This document shows positions 21,202-29,801 of a DNA stretch of 64,000 nucleotides, one piece after another (the stretch's first letter is position 1; each line of letters opens with the position of its first letter). The notes below the pieces were generated by a model. That model made no database searches. It saw only the letters and a program-made list of their open reading frames with translations, and was not told the DNA's origin. A program made the position numbers and the translations under genes. This DNA is from Thermogutta terrifontis (lineage in GTDB: Bacteria > Planctomycetota > Planctomycetia > Pirellulales > Thermoguttaceae): the NCBI RefSeq assembly GCF_002277955.1, contig NZ_CP018477.1:1798001-1862000 (forward strand), in the 5' to 3' direction.

Positions 21202-21873
21202 TCACAATTCGAAATCCACATCCTTGGGAGGCAGAATCTTCACCTTGCGGCCCTCCACCTGCACCCGGCCTTCGGCAATCAGCGTGATTGCCTCCGGATA
21301 GGCCTTGCATTCTTCCTGGAATACCCGAGCCGCCAGAGTTTCGGGCGTATCGTCGTCGAGCACAGGTACCACTCTTTGCAAAATGATGGGGCCGTGATCG
21401 TAGAGGTTGTCCGCAAAGTGGACGGTACACCCGGTGATTTTCGCCCCGTAGTCCAGCACCGCCTGATGGACACGCAGGCCATAGAATCCCTGACCGCAAA
21501 ACGCCGGGATGAGAGCGGGGTGAATGTTAACCACCCGGTTTTCAAAGTCGGGAGGGATGACGAGTCTTTTCAGGAATCCGCCCATCACAACAAGTTTCAC
21601 GTTTTGTCGTCGGCAATGATCAAAAATCTCCTCACTGAACGGCTGAGGGTCGCGGTACTTGTTCCAATCCACCACGATCGCGGGGATCTGTGCAGCCGCT
21701 GCGTGTTGCAGACCGCCCGCCTGGGGATTGCTGGATATGACAAGCCTGAAGTCCACGGGAAGCTTTCCCTCTTTCTTTTTTTCGATGAGATTCTTGAGAG
21801 TTGTACCCGCTCCCGAAATAAGCACCGCGATAGGAAGTAGCTTTTCGGATTTAGACGTTCCTTTGACTGGCAT
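21202..21873 (-). CDS. purN: Phosphoribosylglycinamide formyltransferase
   Basis: PurN transfers a formyl group from 10-formyl-THF to GAR in purine synthesis. ATG 21873 after GAGGAGG gives 223 residues; the upstream ATG at 21915 lacks a good site. Motifs: [14 protein letters not shown] (phosphate-binding loop), [30 protein letters not shown] (catalytic Asn and His) and [17 protein letters not shown] with the catalytic Asp. GAGTTLKN replaces the commoner [20 protein letters not shown] replaces the usual F-x-G-x-H-A loop in somewhat altered form. fhs lies directly downstream. Confidence 0.95.
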   Translation of the reverse strand: MPVKGTSKSEKLLPIAVLISGAGTTLKNLIEKKKEGKLPVDFRLVISSNPQAGGLQHAAAAQIPAIVVDWNKYRDPQPFSEEIFDHCRRQNVKLVVMGGFLKRLVIPPDFENRVVNIHPALIPAFCGQGFYGLRVHQAVLDYGAKITGCTVHFADNLYDHGPIILQRVVPVLDDDTPETLAARVFQEECKAYPEAITLIAEGRVQVEGRKVKILPPKDVDFEL

Positions 21874-22478
21874 TCTGTTGCCTCCTCGGAAGGGTCCGTA
21901 AACGGTTGTTTCCAAATAAAAATTACTCTAAAGGAGTTGCAGGCAAACGTAAAGCATTGATCGAGAAGACTAGCGGTCATTCCGGTTTACACGGATCCGG
22001 GCGACGGTGTCGCACCTGTCGCTTGATGTCCGTCGATAACAGAGCCTGTCAGTTAGTATGGATCTCACCTAATATCGCAGCAGTCGTCGGGTGAATATTC
22101 GTGGTTGGGGTGAAAAAAGTCGGTCGTTCTGCCCCCTGAGGGCACCAGCGACTCCGGTAGGGGAATTCATGAATTGCCCCTACGACACATGGAACATAAA
22201 GAGTAACGTTCGACCGTGCCCCCGGCGTTGGCCGGGGCGGCCGCGACATGTGTCAAAACTGACCCTTCGCTTCTTTTCGCGTGATATCCCGAAAGGAGTC
22301 TCCGCTGTCTGTGCTCTCTGTCCCGCCTCCCGGTCTCGAATTGGGTAGATTCTGCTCTATTGGTAAGTGGACAACCTGCTAAACGAGGGTATACTGAATG
22401 CGGCTTTGCGACCATCATTGCTCTGTTGGTGGGGTTGTGAATTTTGTGCAGACTTCGGCAGCAGGGAGAAACCACGCG
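21874..22478. other. Intergenic region between purN and the ceramidase-like pair
   Basis: About 600 bp between divergent genes. It contains one copy of the dispersed palindrome (22157-22192). No convincing gene, terminator or riboswitch was seen. Confidence 0.5.
22157..22192 (+). repeat. AATTCATGAATT palindrome family, copy d
   Basis: GTAGGGGAATTCATGAATTGCCCCTAC with tail GACACATGG. It is one of the best-preserved copies; the left arm has lost one C. It is intergenic. Confidence 0.8.
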
Positions 22479-23861
22479 ATGGTGCAGTCGATCGTTCCGC
22501 GTTTGGTCCTGGTTCTATGTTGCTGTCTCGGATTCTTGGAACCAGGGTGGGGAAGGGGAGAGGAGATCCCGCACACCAGCGAATGGAGGTTGGCCACGTT
22601 TCGGTGCGACGTGACTCCACCCATTAATGGTCGTCACCCACTCATCTGGCTGGTGCCCGTCAAAGAAGTGGAAACACCGTTGGAAGCGCGCGGGGTCGTT
22701 CTGGATGATGGTCATTCCCGCTACGTGCTATGTGCCGTGGACTGGTGCGGCCTGTGCAATTCGAGCTACCGACAGTTTCAGGAGAAGATCGCCAGTGCTT
22801 TGGGCGTCCCTCCTTCCCATGTGGCTGTGCAGACCGTTCATCAGCATACTGCTCCATACACAAATGGGGACGCCCAAAAGATTCTCGACCAAGCCGGGGC
22901 TACACTTCCCTACGTGGACTTTGCTTTTATGGAAGCAGTAACGGACAAGCTGGCCGCGGAAGTCAAAGCTGCGATCCAGCGACTCGAACCGTTCAACGAG
23001 GTAGGATTCGGCTCGGCGATCGTGGAGCAGGTGGCCTCCAATCGGCGGGCATGGACCCCCGAGGGGAAGCTTGTGGTCCGGTACAGCGCCTGTAAGGATC
23101 CACAAATTCGGGCGCTTCCCGAAGGGTTAATCGATCCATATGTGCGGACGGTCACTTTCGCTCGGGATGGGAAACCGCTTGTCCGGCTGCATTATTACGC
23201 CACACATCCGCAAAGCTTTTACGGAGATCCCCGAGCCAGCGCCGATGTCCCCGGCTTTGCCCGCAGCCGACTTGAGCAGGAAGAGAATGTGATGCAGATC
23301 TACTTCACCGGGTGTGCCGGAAATATCACGATGGGGAAGTACAATGACGGCACGCGGGAGGCCCGTGAACAGCTCGTTGAACGCCTTTACCGAGCGATGA
23401 GCGAGGCTTCCAAGAACACCCGGTATGAGCGTGTCCACCGGCTCAACTGGCGAGTTGAGCCGTTTTGCCCGATTCCACGGTCTGACTCAGGCTACACGGA
23501 AGCCGATCTGCGAGCCCGCGTCAGTCAGAAAGATTTAGACCCTGTGCAGAGAATTCGCGCTGCAGGAGGACTGGCGTTTCTCGCCCGGGCAAAGCAACCT
23601 TTCTTCGCTCAGCTTCTGGAAATCAACGACGGCGCGATCTTGAATTTGCCCGGGGAATGTTTCGTCGAGTATCAGCTCTACGCTCAGTCGTTACGACCGA
23701 ATCGCTTCGTCGCGGTGGCAGCCTATGGCGATCTTGCGCCCGGATACATCTGTACAGCCAAGGCGTACGAAGAAGGTGGATATGAGCCCACCGCGACGTT
23801 CCTCGACCCGAAAAGCGAAGAAGTGTTGAAAAACGTAATCGCTAAGCTGCTGCAGAACTAG
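22479..23861 (+). CDS. Exported neutral/alkaline ceramidase-like protein (N-terminal domain type), first copy
   Basis: ATG 22479 gives a 460-residue protein with a signal peptide (VPRLVLVLCCCLGFLEPGWG); an earlier in-frame start at 22398 would bury the signal. The fold matches the catalytic N-terminal domain of neutral ceramidases only loosely. TVHQHTAPY stands where the zinc-binding SHTHSGP motif is expected, LHYYATHPQSFYGD resembles the second His motif, and YFTGCAGNITMG corresponds to the Gly/Asn-rich loop. The C-terminal domain of classical ~650-700-residue ceramidases is absent. It is 15 bp upstream of a second family member. Planctomycetes carry many such proteins of unknown substrate; activity on ceramide should not be assumed. 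Confidence 0.7.
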   Translation: MVQSIVPRLVLVLCCCLGFLEPGWGRGEEIPHTSEWRLATFRCDVTPPINGRHPLIWLVPVKEVETPLEARGVVLDDGHSRYVLCAVDWCGLCNSSYRQFQEKIASALGVPPSHVAVQTVHQHTAPYTNGDAQKILDQAGATLPYVDFAFMEAVTDKLAAEVKAAIQRLEPFNEVGFGSAIVEQVASNRRAWTPEGKLVVRYSACKDPQIRALPEGLIDPYVRTVTFARDGKPLVRLHYYATHPQSFYGDPRASADVPGFARSRLEQEENVMQIYFTGCAGNITMGKYNDGTREAREQLVERLYRAMSEASKNTRYERVHRLNWRVEPFCPIPRSDSGYTEADLRARVSQKDLDPVQRIRAAGGLAFLARAKQPFFAQLLEINDGAILNLPGECFVEYQLYAQSLRPNRFVAVAAYGDLAPGYICTAKAYEEGGYEPTATFLDPKSEEVLKNVIAKLLQN

Positions 23862-23876
23862 AAAGGAGTGGCTCTC

Positions 23877-25283
23877 ATGAGGCTGGCGTGTGTACTCGTG
23901 CTGAGTGTCTGTCTGGACCTGTGTGCGGGGATGCTCCCCGCCCAGGAGTTTGCCGTGGGTGTTGCGCGAGTGAAGATCACTCCAGAGAAACCCATCCGGA
24001 TGTCGGGATATGCATCCCGGAACAAGCCCTCAGTGGGCGTTCTTCAGGATCTCTGGGCGAAATGCCTGGCCATCCGCGATGCAGAAGGCCACCGAATCGT
24101 CATCCTGACCACCGACCTGATCGGCTATAACAACGAATTTTCGACGGAGCTTTTTACCCGGGCCAAGGAGAAATATGGGTTAAATCGCGAAGAAATCCTG
24201 TTAACGTGCTCCCACACCCATAGTGGTCCGGTTGTGGGTAAAAATCTCCGTGTGATGTATCAATTTTCGCCGGAAGAAGCGGAAACCATCCGTGAATACA
24301 CGACTCAATTGCTGGACAAGCTGGTGATGGTCATTGGGCAGGCCCTGGAAAACCTTCAGCCGGCCCAGTTGAGTGTGGGGCACGGGAAGGTGGGATTCGC
24401 CGTTAATCGTCGGGAAAAGCGCGGCGACACGGTCGTTCTGGGGGTCAATCCGGAAGGGCCTGTGGATCACGATGTGCCGGTGATCAAAGTCACCGCCCCA
24501 GACGGCGCGTTGCGTGCGGTGCTGTTCGGATATGCTTGTCACTGCACGACAATTGGTGGCAATACAGGCGAGGATTTTTACAAAATTCATGGTGATTATG
24601 CGGGAGTTGCCCAGGCAAAGATTGAAGAGGCACATCCCGGCGTGACGGCCATGTTCACGATCCTCTGCGGAGGTGATCAAAATCCAAATCCCCGCGGGGA
24701 GATCGCGTATGTGCGGCAGCACGGAGAGGCTCTGGCGGGCGAGGTTGAACGGGTGCTGGCTGGGCCCATGAAGGCTGTTCGCGGACCGCTCCAGTCGGTC
24801 GTTGATGTGGCTGAGTTGGAACTCCGTCCCCACACCCGGGAGCAATTCGAGCAGGAGCTGGAAAAGGCGCTTGCAGCCAAGGATGTGTATCGCGAGCGGA
24901 GAGCTCGCCGGATGCTTGAGCTTTATGATGCCGGCACGCCCATCCGTACGGTGGCTGTTCCGATTCAAGCCGTTCGCTTTGATCAAACCCTCACGCTCGT
25001 GGCGATCGGCGGTGAGGTGTGCGTGGAGTATGCCCTGCGGCTGAAAAAAGAGTTTCCTCAGGAAGATTTGGTGGTTATTGGCTATGCCAACGACGTCATG
25101 TGCTATATTCCGTCGAAAAACGTGTTATTGGGTGGTGGATACGAGCCTGAGTATAGTATGATCTACTATGGAATGCCGGGACCATTTGCGGAAAATGTGG
25201 AAGAGACGCTCATAGCGGCTCTCCACCGGTTGCTGGGGAGACTGGGACTCCAGCCTGCCACCCATCAGGCCCGAGCGGAGTAA
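23877..25283 (+). CDS. Exported neutral/alkaline ceramidase-like protein, second copy
   Basis: ATG 23877 (AAGGAG nine bases upstream) gives 468 residues with a signal peptide ending near LPAQEF. The family motifs are better kept than in the preceding gene: VARVKITPEKPIRMSGYASR at the N-terminus, LTTDLIGYN, the zinc motif CSHTHSGPVVG, GYACHCTTIGG and FTILCGGDQNPNPRG. YANDVMCYIP and GGYEPEYSMIYYG close the domain. It lacks the C-terminal immunoglobulin-like domain of full ceramidases. It is almost certainly cotranscribed with the upstream copy. It may be an amidase acting on a lipid or another N-acyl compound outside the cytoplasm. The substrate is unknown. Confidence 0.82.
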   Translation: MRLACVLVLSVCLDLCAGMLPAQEFAVGVARVKITPEKPIRMSGYASRNKPSVGVLQDLWAKCLAIRDAEGHRIVILTTDLIGYNNEFSTELFTRAKEKYGLNREEILLTCSHTHSGPVVGKNLRVMYQFSPEEAETIREYTTQLLDKLVMVIGQALENLQPAQLSVGHGKVGFAVNRREKRGDTVVLGVNPEGPVDHDVPVIKVTAPDGALRAVLFGYACHCTTIGGNTGEDFYKIHGDYAGVAQAKIEEAHPGVTAMFTILCGGDQNPNPRGEIAYVRQHGEALAGEVERVLAGPMKAVRGPLQSVVDVAELELRPHTREQFEQELEKALAAKDVYRERRARRMLELYDAGTPIRTVAVPIQAVRFDQTLTLVAIGGEVCVEYALRLKKEFPQEDLVVIGYANDVMCYIPSKNVLLGGGYEPEYSMIYYGMPGPFAENVEETLIAALHRLLGRLGLQPATHQARAE

Positions 25284-25519
25284 CCTCGCCCAGCCAACCG
25301 GCGGGCCCCACGCAGCGGACGGGAAAATCGCGAGAGGGCTCGCCTATTGTAATATTTCGGGCGATTTCCTTTTACCCGGGTTTCCAACCACGGAACTTTG
25401 CACAAAGAATTGTCCACCACGGCAGACTTTGGGACGATTCCCATGCCGCTGGATCGAGTCTTAGATTCATCCGGCCGGTTTTAAGTCCCCACGTCGTTTC
25501 GTCGTCACAATTGTGGTCC

Positions 25520-28312
25520 ATGCGGGCACTGTCATCGTACCCTCTCCTGTTTGCTGTTTTAGCACTTGTGGCCACGGCCCCCACTGCTTGGGCAGGCGTG
25601 GTCGTACTCGTGAATAAACTGGAGTCGGAAGCCCAGGTGGAAATCTGGCACGGGACCTCCGATCCACGCACGTTTCGGATACCCAGCGGGGGCCTGGTCC
25701 CGGTCTTTGCCACGACGTCTCCCGTTGTCAAAGTCAGGGCGGGTTCTTCTGCCCTGGAAGAGCGTGTGGAACTGAACACGATTTATGAACTGGCGTTACG
25801 CGGTGAGTCGATCGTCCTGCGGCAGGTGCATGTGGGGAATCTTCGCCCCGGAGTATGGATTGCGCCTTCCCAAAAGATCGATCAGCGGAGGGTAACAATC
25901 CCCGTGGCCCTGTTTGTAGATGAGGAACAACCAGCCGTCCGGGAGGTGTGGGAGCCTCGACTTCGCAGACAGGTGGAGGAGGCCTCGAGGTTTGTCGAAT
26001 GGTTTTGCGGGGTTCGTTTTGAGATTGTTACGGTGGGGACGTGGACGTCGGATAATACCGTTCAGTCGGTGGAATCGCTGCTGGACGATTTTCGCCGCAA
26101 GGTGAGGCCAGACGGCGTCCTTCTCGTCCTTGGGGTGAGCAGCCAGCTTCGCGTGGCCGGTAACGGTGAGTTTCATTATCCGCTTGCGCTCTTCGAGCCC
26201 CATTTGGTGATACCGGACGTGCAACAGACATACACGGCACAGATGCAGTTGATGACGTTGATTCACAGTTTCGGACATTTCTTGGGGGCCGTGGACGTCA
26301 CCGATGTCCCCAGCGTGATGAATCCCGCCCAGAAAACTCTGCACGCGGAAAAAGATAAACCCGACTATTTTGATCCCCTGAACACGCTGGTGATGAATCT
26401 TGTTGCCGATGAGCTGGCGTTTCGAAATGTTCGCCAAATTAGGGAGTTGTCTTCTTCCACGCGGAATTACCTTCTGGCTATATACCGCTACCTTGGGTAC
26501 CGCAGTCGGCGACCGGATGCGCAGCGTCTCCTGGCACGTTTTGAAGAAACTCCGGTTCAGTATGAGCGCTTTGTCGCGGAGTGGACTGATGGTTCTTTGC
26601 TTACGGGGCCTGAAATTCTGGGTTGGGGCGACCCCAGCGATGTGCCGGAATTGGCAGGCCGAAAACTGTTCGCAGATGACATCCGCGTCCGCTGGATTGT
26701 GGACACCCAAGCTGGCCCGGAGACGGTGCCCGCCGAGGGCTTTGTCGAGTTTGTAGGTGGCGATCGGTTGCCGGGGAAAGTGGTGAGTGCCCGACCCGCC
26801 GAGATCAAAGACAACCGGACTTGGCCGGCTCGGCTCAGTGTTTATCCCTATTCGCGTGTTTACTGGCCTGATGGACAGTTCCAGGATCATGTGGACGTGT
26901 TCGCGACGGCGGTAAAACGAGTGGTTTGGAAATCCGTGGAGAAGGAGTATCAACCCGGCTGGGCCTTTCTGGCAGACGGACGCCGGATTCGCTATCGGGC
27001 GGTTCAATGGACGGAAAAAGGCGTTCGTCTCCTCACTGACGAGGGAATCCAGCAATTGGCCTTCGATGAATTGGCCGAACTCCATCTGCCTGGCCTGGAT
27101 CCTTGGGAGAGCGTCATCCGTGCCCGGGTGGGGCTGATCACCGAACCCGATGATATTCTGATGGAGATCGACTGCGCGGACGGGATGCGGGTGACGACGT
27201 CGCTCAAGCGATTTGTGCCGCGGGCACGGGGCGACAAGAGTGTTCCCGATAATTGGTACCACATGGTGCAACCACCGTGGAGCGTGCAACCTTTGTGGAT
27301 TCCATATCGAGCGGTTGTATGGCGAAGATTCTACGGCCCCGGCGAAGTGCCTTTAACGCGTCTGCAGGAGCTGAGTTATCAAGAGGCAAGTACGTTGGGT
27401 GGACGATGGGGCTATCATCTGGATGCGAACCTCCTGGGTCGCCCTCTTCACAGCGCTGGACGGCTCTATGGGTGGGGACTCGGAGTGACTTCGGGGACTC
27501 AGATTGCTTATCCCCTCCATCCGTGGGTGAGTAGTGTCCGCGTTCAATTGGGGATTGATTCTGAAGCGGGCGATGGTGGGTGCATTCGGGGAGAGGTGGC
27601 ACTCACCGGTGCCACCACGGAAACTCTCGCTCGTTCTCCTGTGCTGGTTGGCTCCCGCCAAGTCTTCGAGCCGGGCGAGATTTCTCTTGCCGGAAAGAAT
27701 CTACAAAACGCGCAGCTCGTCCTGAAAGTGGACGAAGCAGAAGACGGTCGGCCCCCCGCTGCGGATCCATGGAATATTCGAGACCTGGCTAACTGGCTTG
27801 AGCCAACTCTGGTGGTTGATACGGAAAAACTTCTTCCCGAAGTCCGTCGGCGGCAAATGTCGCTTTTTCCTTGCTGGGAAGGATGGCGGATTGTCGCACC
27901 GGAAACAGATGCCCTCCAGGGCCCGCAGGTTGTGAGCTATCTCGATCAATCGGGAAACCCTGCGGAATTTCGCTGGTTGCACGTTTTTCGCGGTCAATTC
28001 GCTATCGAGCGAACGATCTTGTTGGCAGCCGATGGACAAACCCTGGAAGTCTTGGTCTGCCGACCTCCAGGAACCTCTGCAGTGCGGCTGGAAGCTCTCG
28101 CGGACGGCCAATCGCTAGGTGACATCACTGTTCCCGAGCGGGGTGGGGGTGCACTCCCGGAGCCTTTCCGGGTGGATATTTCCCAATTCAAAGGCCGGAA
28201 AGTGACGATTCAGATTTCCCTTCGAACCGAATCACCTGCTCAAGAAGCGCGATGCGAGTGGTATCTCCTCCGCGTGATTCGCGCCATCTCTGGAAACACT
28301 GTTCAGCGATGA
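25520..28312 (+). CDS. Large secreted protein with damaged metzincin-like domain and NPCBM-like C-terminus
   Basis: ATG 25520 gives 930 residues with a clear signal peptide (SSYPLLFAVLALVATAPTAWA). Residues about 110-270 look like a zincin: VTIPVALFVDEE, long helices and IHSFGHFLGAVDVTDVPSVM. This matches HExxHxxGxxH/D plus a Met-turn (SVMNP), but the catalytic Glu is Ser (HSFGH, His249-His253). It is therefore probably not a working protease. The middle third (about 390-590) has beta-rich repeats with PYSRVYWPDG and LYWP-like strands. Around residues 640-720, YGWGLGVTSGTQIAYPL and VQLGIDSEAGDGG resemble the NPCBM carbohydrate-binding module. It may be a surface carbohydrate-binding or scaffolding protein. 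It follows the ceramidase-like pair by 236 bp. Confidence 0.7.
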   Translation: MRALSSYPLLFAVLALVATAPTAWAGVVVLVNKLESEAQVEIWHGTSDPRTFRIPSGGLVPVFATTSPVVKVRAGSSALEERVELNTIYELALRGESIVLRQVHVGNLRPGVWIAPSQKIDQRRVTIPVALFVDEEQPAVREVWEPRLRRQVEEASRFVEWFCGVRFEIVTVGTWTSDNTVQSVESLLDDFRRKVRPDGVLLVLGVSSQLRVAGNGEFHYPLALFEPHLVIPDVQQTYTAQMQLMTLIHSFGHFLGAVDVTDVPSVMNPAQKTLHAEKDKPDYFDPLNTLVMNLVADELAFRNVRQIRELSSSTRNYLLAIYRYLGYRSRRPDAQRLLARFEETPVQYERFVAEWTDGSLLTGPEILGWGDPSDVPELAGRKLFADDIRVRWIVDTQAGPETVPAEGFVEFVGGDRLPGKVVSARPAEIKDNRTWPARLSVYPYSRVYWPDGQFQDHVDVFATAVKRVVWKSVEKEYQPGWAFLADGRRIRYRAVQWTEKGVRLLTDEGIQQLAFDELAELHLPGLDPWESVIRARVGLITEPDDILMEIDCADGMRVTTSLKRFVPRARGDKSVPDNWYHMVQPPWSVQPLWIPYRAVVWRRFYGPGEVPLTRLQELSYQEASTLGGRWGYHLDANLLGRPLHSAGRLYGWGLGVTSGTQIAYPLHPWVSSVRVQLGIDSEAGDGGCIRGEVALTGATTETLARSPVLVGSRQVFEPGEISLAGKNLQNAQLVLKVDEAEDGRPPAADPWNIRDLANWLEPTLVVDTEKLLPEVRRRQMSLFPCWEGWRIVAPETDALQGPQVVSYLDQSGNPAEFRWLHVFRGQFAIERTILLAADGQTLEVLVCRPPGTSAVRLEALADGQSLGDITVPERGGGALPEPFRVDISQFKGRKVTIQISLRTESPAQEARCEWYLLRVIRAISGNTVQR

Positions 28313-28371
28313 GAACCCGCTTGGGGATTTTCGCCTGATTCAAGAAGTGGCAAGCGGCATTCGAGACACCC

Positions 28372-29352
28372 TCATACATGATTCCGCAGAGCCAATTCCT
28401 TCGGGTGTGGCGAGAGATAGACCTGATTGAGAAGATACTCAATCTGAAGCCGTCTGGCGTAATGGGCGATCAGCGTGATCGGAACGATGAGCGGAACAAT
28501 CCCGTGACGATATTCGTCAATGGCCTCCAAGATCTCTTTCCGGACATCTTCGGGAAGGTCCTTTTTGAAAAAGCCGAGCATGTGTTGGAGAACATTGCAG
28601 TTCTTGGCGGGGGTGGCCAGCCGCTTTAAAGCGGTCATGAATTCCGCCTCATACTGAAACCTCAATTCCGTGCGGGAGAACTCTTTTGCCCGGGCAACGA
28701 GTTGACCCAGGGACTTGTAATGCTGAGGCGAATGGGCCAGAAGAAGGTACTTGTGAGCGGTGTGAAAATCCACGAGGTCCTGGAGTGTCCAGCGCGACGC
28801 CCAAAGTGTTTTGAGGCGGTGAAAAGCAAAAATCCGCGTGATCCAGTTTTCTCGAAGTCGAGGGTCATGGAGCCGGCCCTCCTCTTCTACGGGCAGGTAG
28901 GGCATTTTCTCGAGGAGGACATCGGCGAAGATTCCGCGAGAGGTTCCCGCCGGCTGGCCTTCCGGCTTGTAAACCTTGACGCGTTCCATTCCGCAACTGG
29001 GGGAATTCTTTTTCAGCACGTATCCGCAGATATCCGCGTCGATCAGATCCTTGATACGCCGAGCCGCAAATCGCCGCATGACGTTCGTCAGATCTCGATC
29101 CTCGCTCGGCATGATCAGGGCGACCTCTTTTCCCCGCCACTCTAAACGCAAAGTGGGGCGGGGAACACCGAGGCCAATCTCGACCTCCGGACATACCGGA
29201 ACCCATTCAACGTACCGCCCCAGCGTCTGGGTGAGAAAAGGATCATGCTTGTGGGTACCGTCGTACCGCACGAGTTGTCCCAGGAGGCAGGCAGAAATGC
29301 CGACCCGAATAGGAGCATCTGTTTCCCAGGGACGGGAGCCAGTGTGTTTCAT
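28372..29352 (-). CDS. DUF523-DUF1722 fusion protein (YbgA-like C-terminus)
   Basis: ATG 29352 with AAGGA upstream gives 326 residues; an ATG at 29370 is an alternative. The N-terminal half is DUF523, with IRVGISACLLGQLVRYDGTHK, WVPVCPEVEIGLGVPR and KKNSPSCGMERVKVY, which carry conserved cysteines (SACLLG, PVCPE, SPSCG). The C-terminal half is DUF1722, with FHTAHKYLLLAHSPQHYKSLG and LQHMLGFFKKDLPEDVRKE. The fusion occurs widely in bacteria, often near photolyase or thiol-related genes. Its function is not established. The cysteines suggest metal or Fe-S binding, which is inference. It is convergent with the secreted protein gene at 25520. Confidence 0.9.
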   Translation of the reverse strand: MKHTGSRPWETDAPIRVGISACLLGQLVRYDGTHKHDPFLTQTLGRYVEWVPVCPEVEIGLGVPRPTLRLEWRGKEVALIMPSEDRDLTNVMRRFAARRIKDLIDADICGYVLKKNSPSCGMERVKVYKPEGQPAGTSRGIFADVLLEKMPYLPVEEEGRLHDPRLRENWITRIFAFHRLKTLWASRWTLQDLVDFHTAHKYLLLAHSPQHYKSLGQLVARAKEFSRTELRFQYEAEFMTALKRLATPAKNCNVLQHMLGFFKKDLPEDVRKEILEAIDEYRHGIVPLIVPITLIAHYARRLQIEYLLNQVYLSPHPKELALRNHV

Positions 29353-29801
29353 GCCGATTGTCCTTCTCATTTCGATGGCAAAAGCAGGTACCCAAGCTGG
29401 CGAAATTTTTAGTTGCTGGCCATTTTATTCTTCGGTCGCAATCTGGCCAGGCCCTGACTGGTTGCCAATTTTCCTTTACCGCTGGGAAGACACGCGGACC
29501 TCGGCAAGGCCTTATGCTGAGGCGGCATTTAACCCGGGCGGGCCGGCTTGCAAGTTCCACCTTCCCACGTCGGATAGTCGACTTTCCCGAACGAGCTACG
29601 TCCGCTTGTTTCGGTTCGTTGTTGTTGGAGATAGGGGCAATTCACGAATTGCCCCTCCGACACATTGAGCCATTAGCCTTTCACGAGTCGTTACAAGAAA
29701 GTGGGGATGGCTCAGGGCCAGACCAGACAAGATTTGCCGAGGGACAGCCTCGCAACCTGTGGCGATCGAATACGCGGAGTCAGTGGGCGCACGGAGGGCG
29801 A
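29353..29801. other. Intergenic region downstream of the HDOD gene
   Basis: 449 bp with no credible gene. A dispersed palindrome copy lies at 29632-29667. No T-tailed hairpin was seen. Confidence 0.5.
29632..29667 (+). repeat. AATTCATGAATT palindrome family, copy e
   Basis: AGGGGCAATTCACGAATTGCCCCT with tail CCGACACATTG. The stem is intact except at its centre. It is intergenic. Confidence 0.8.
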
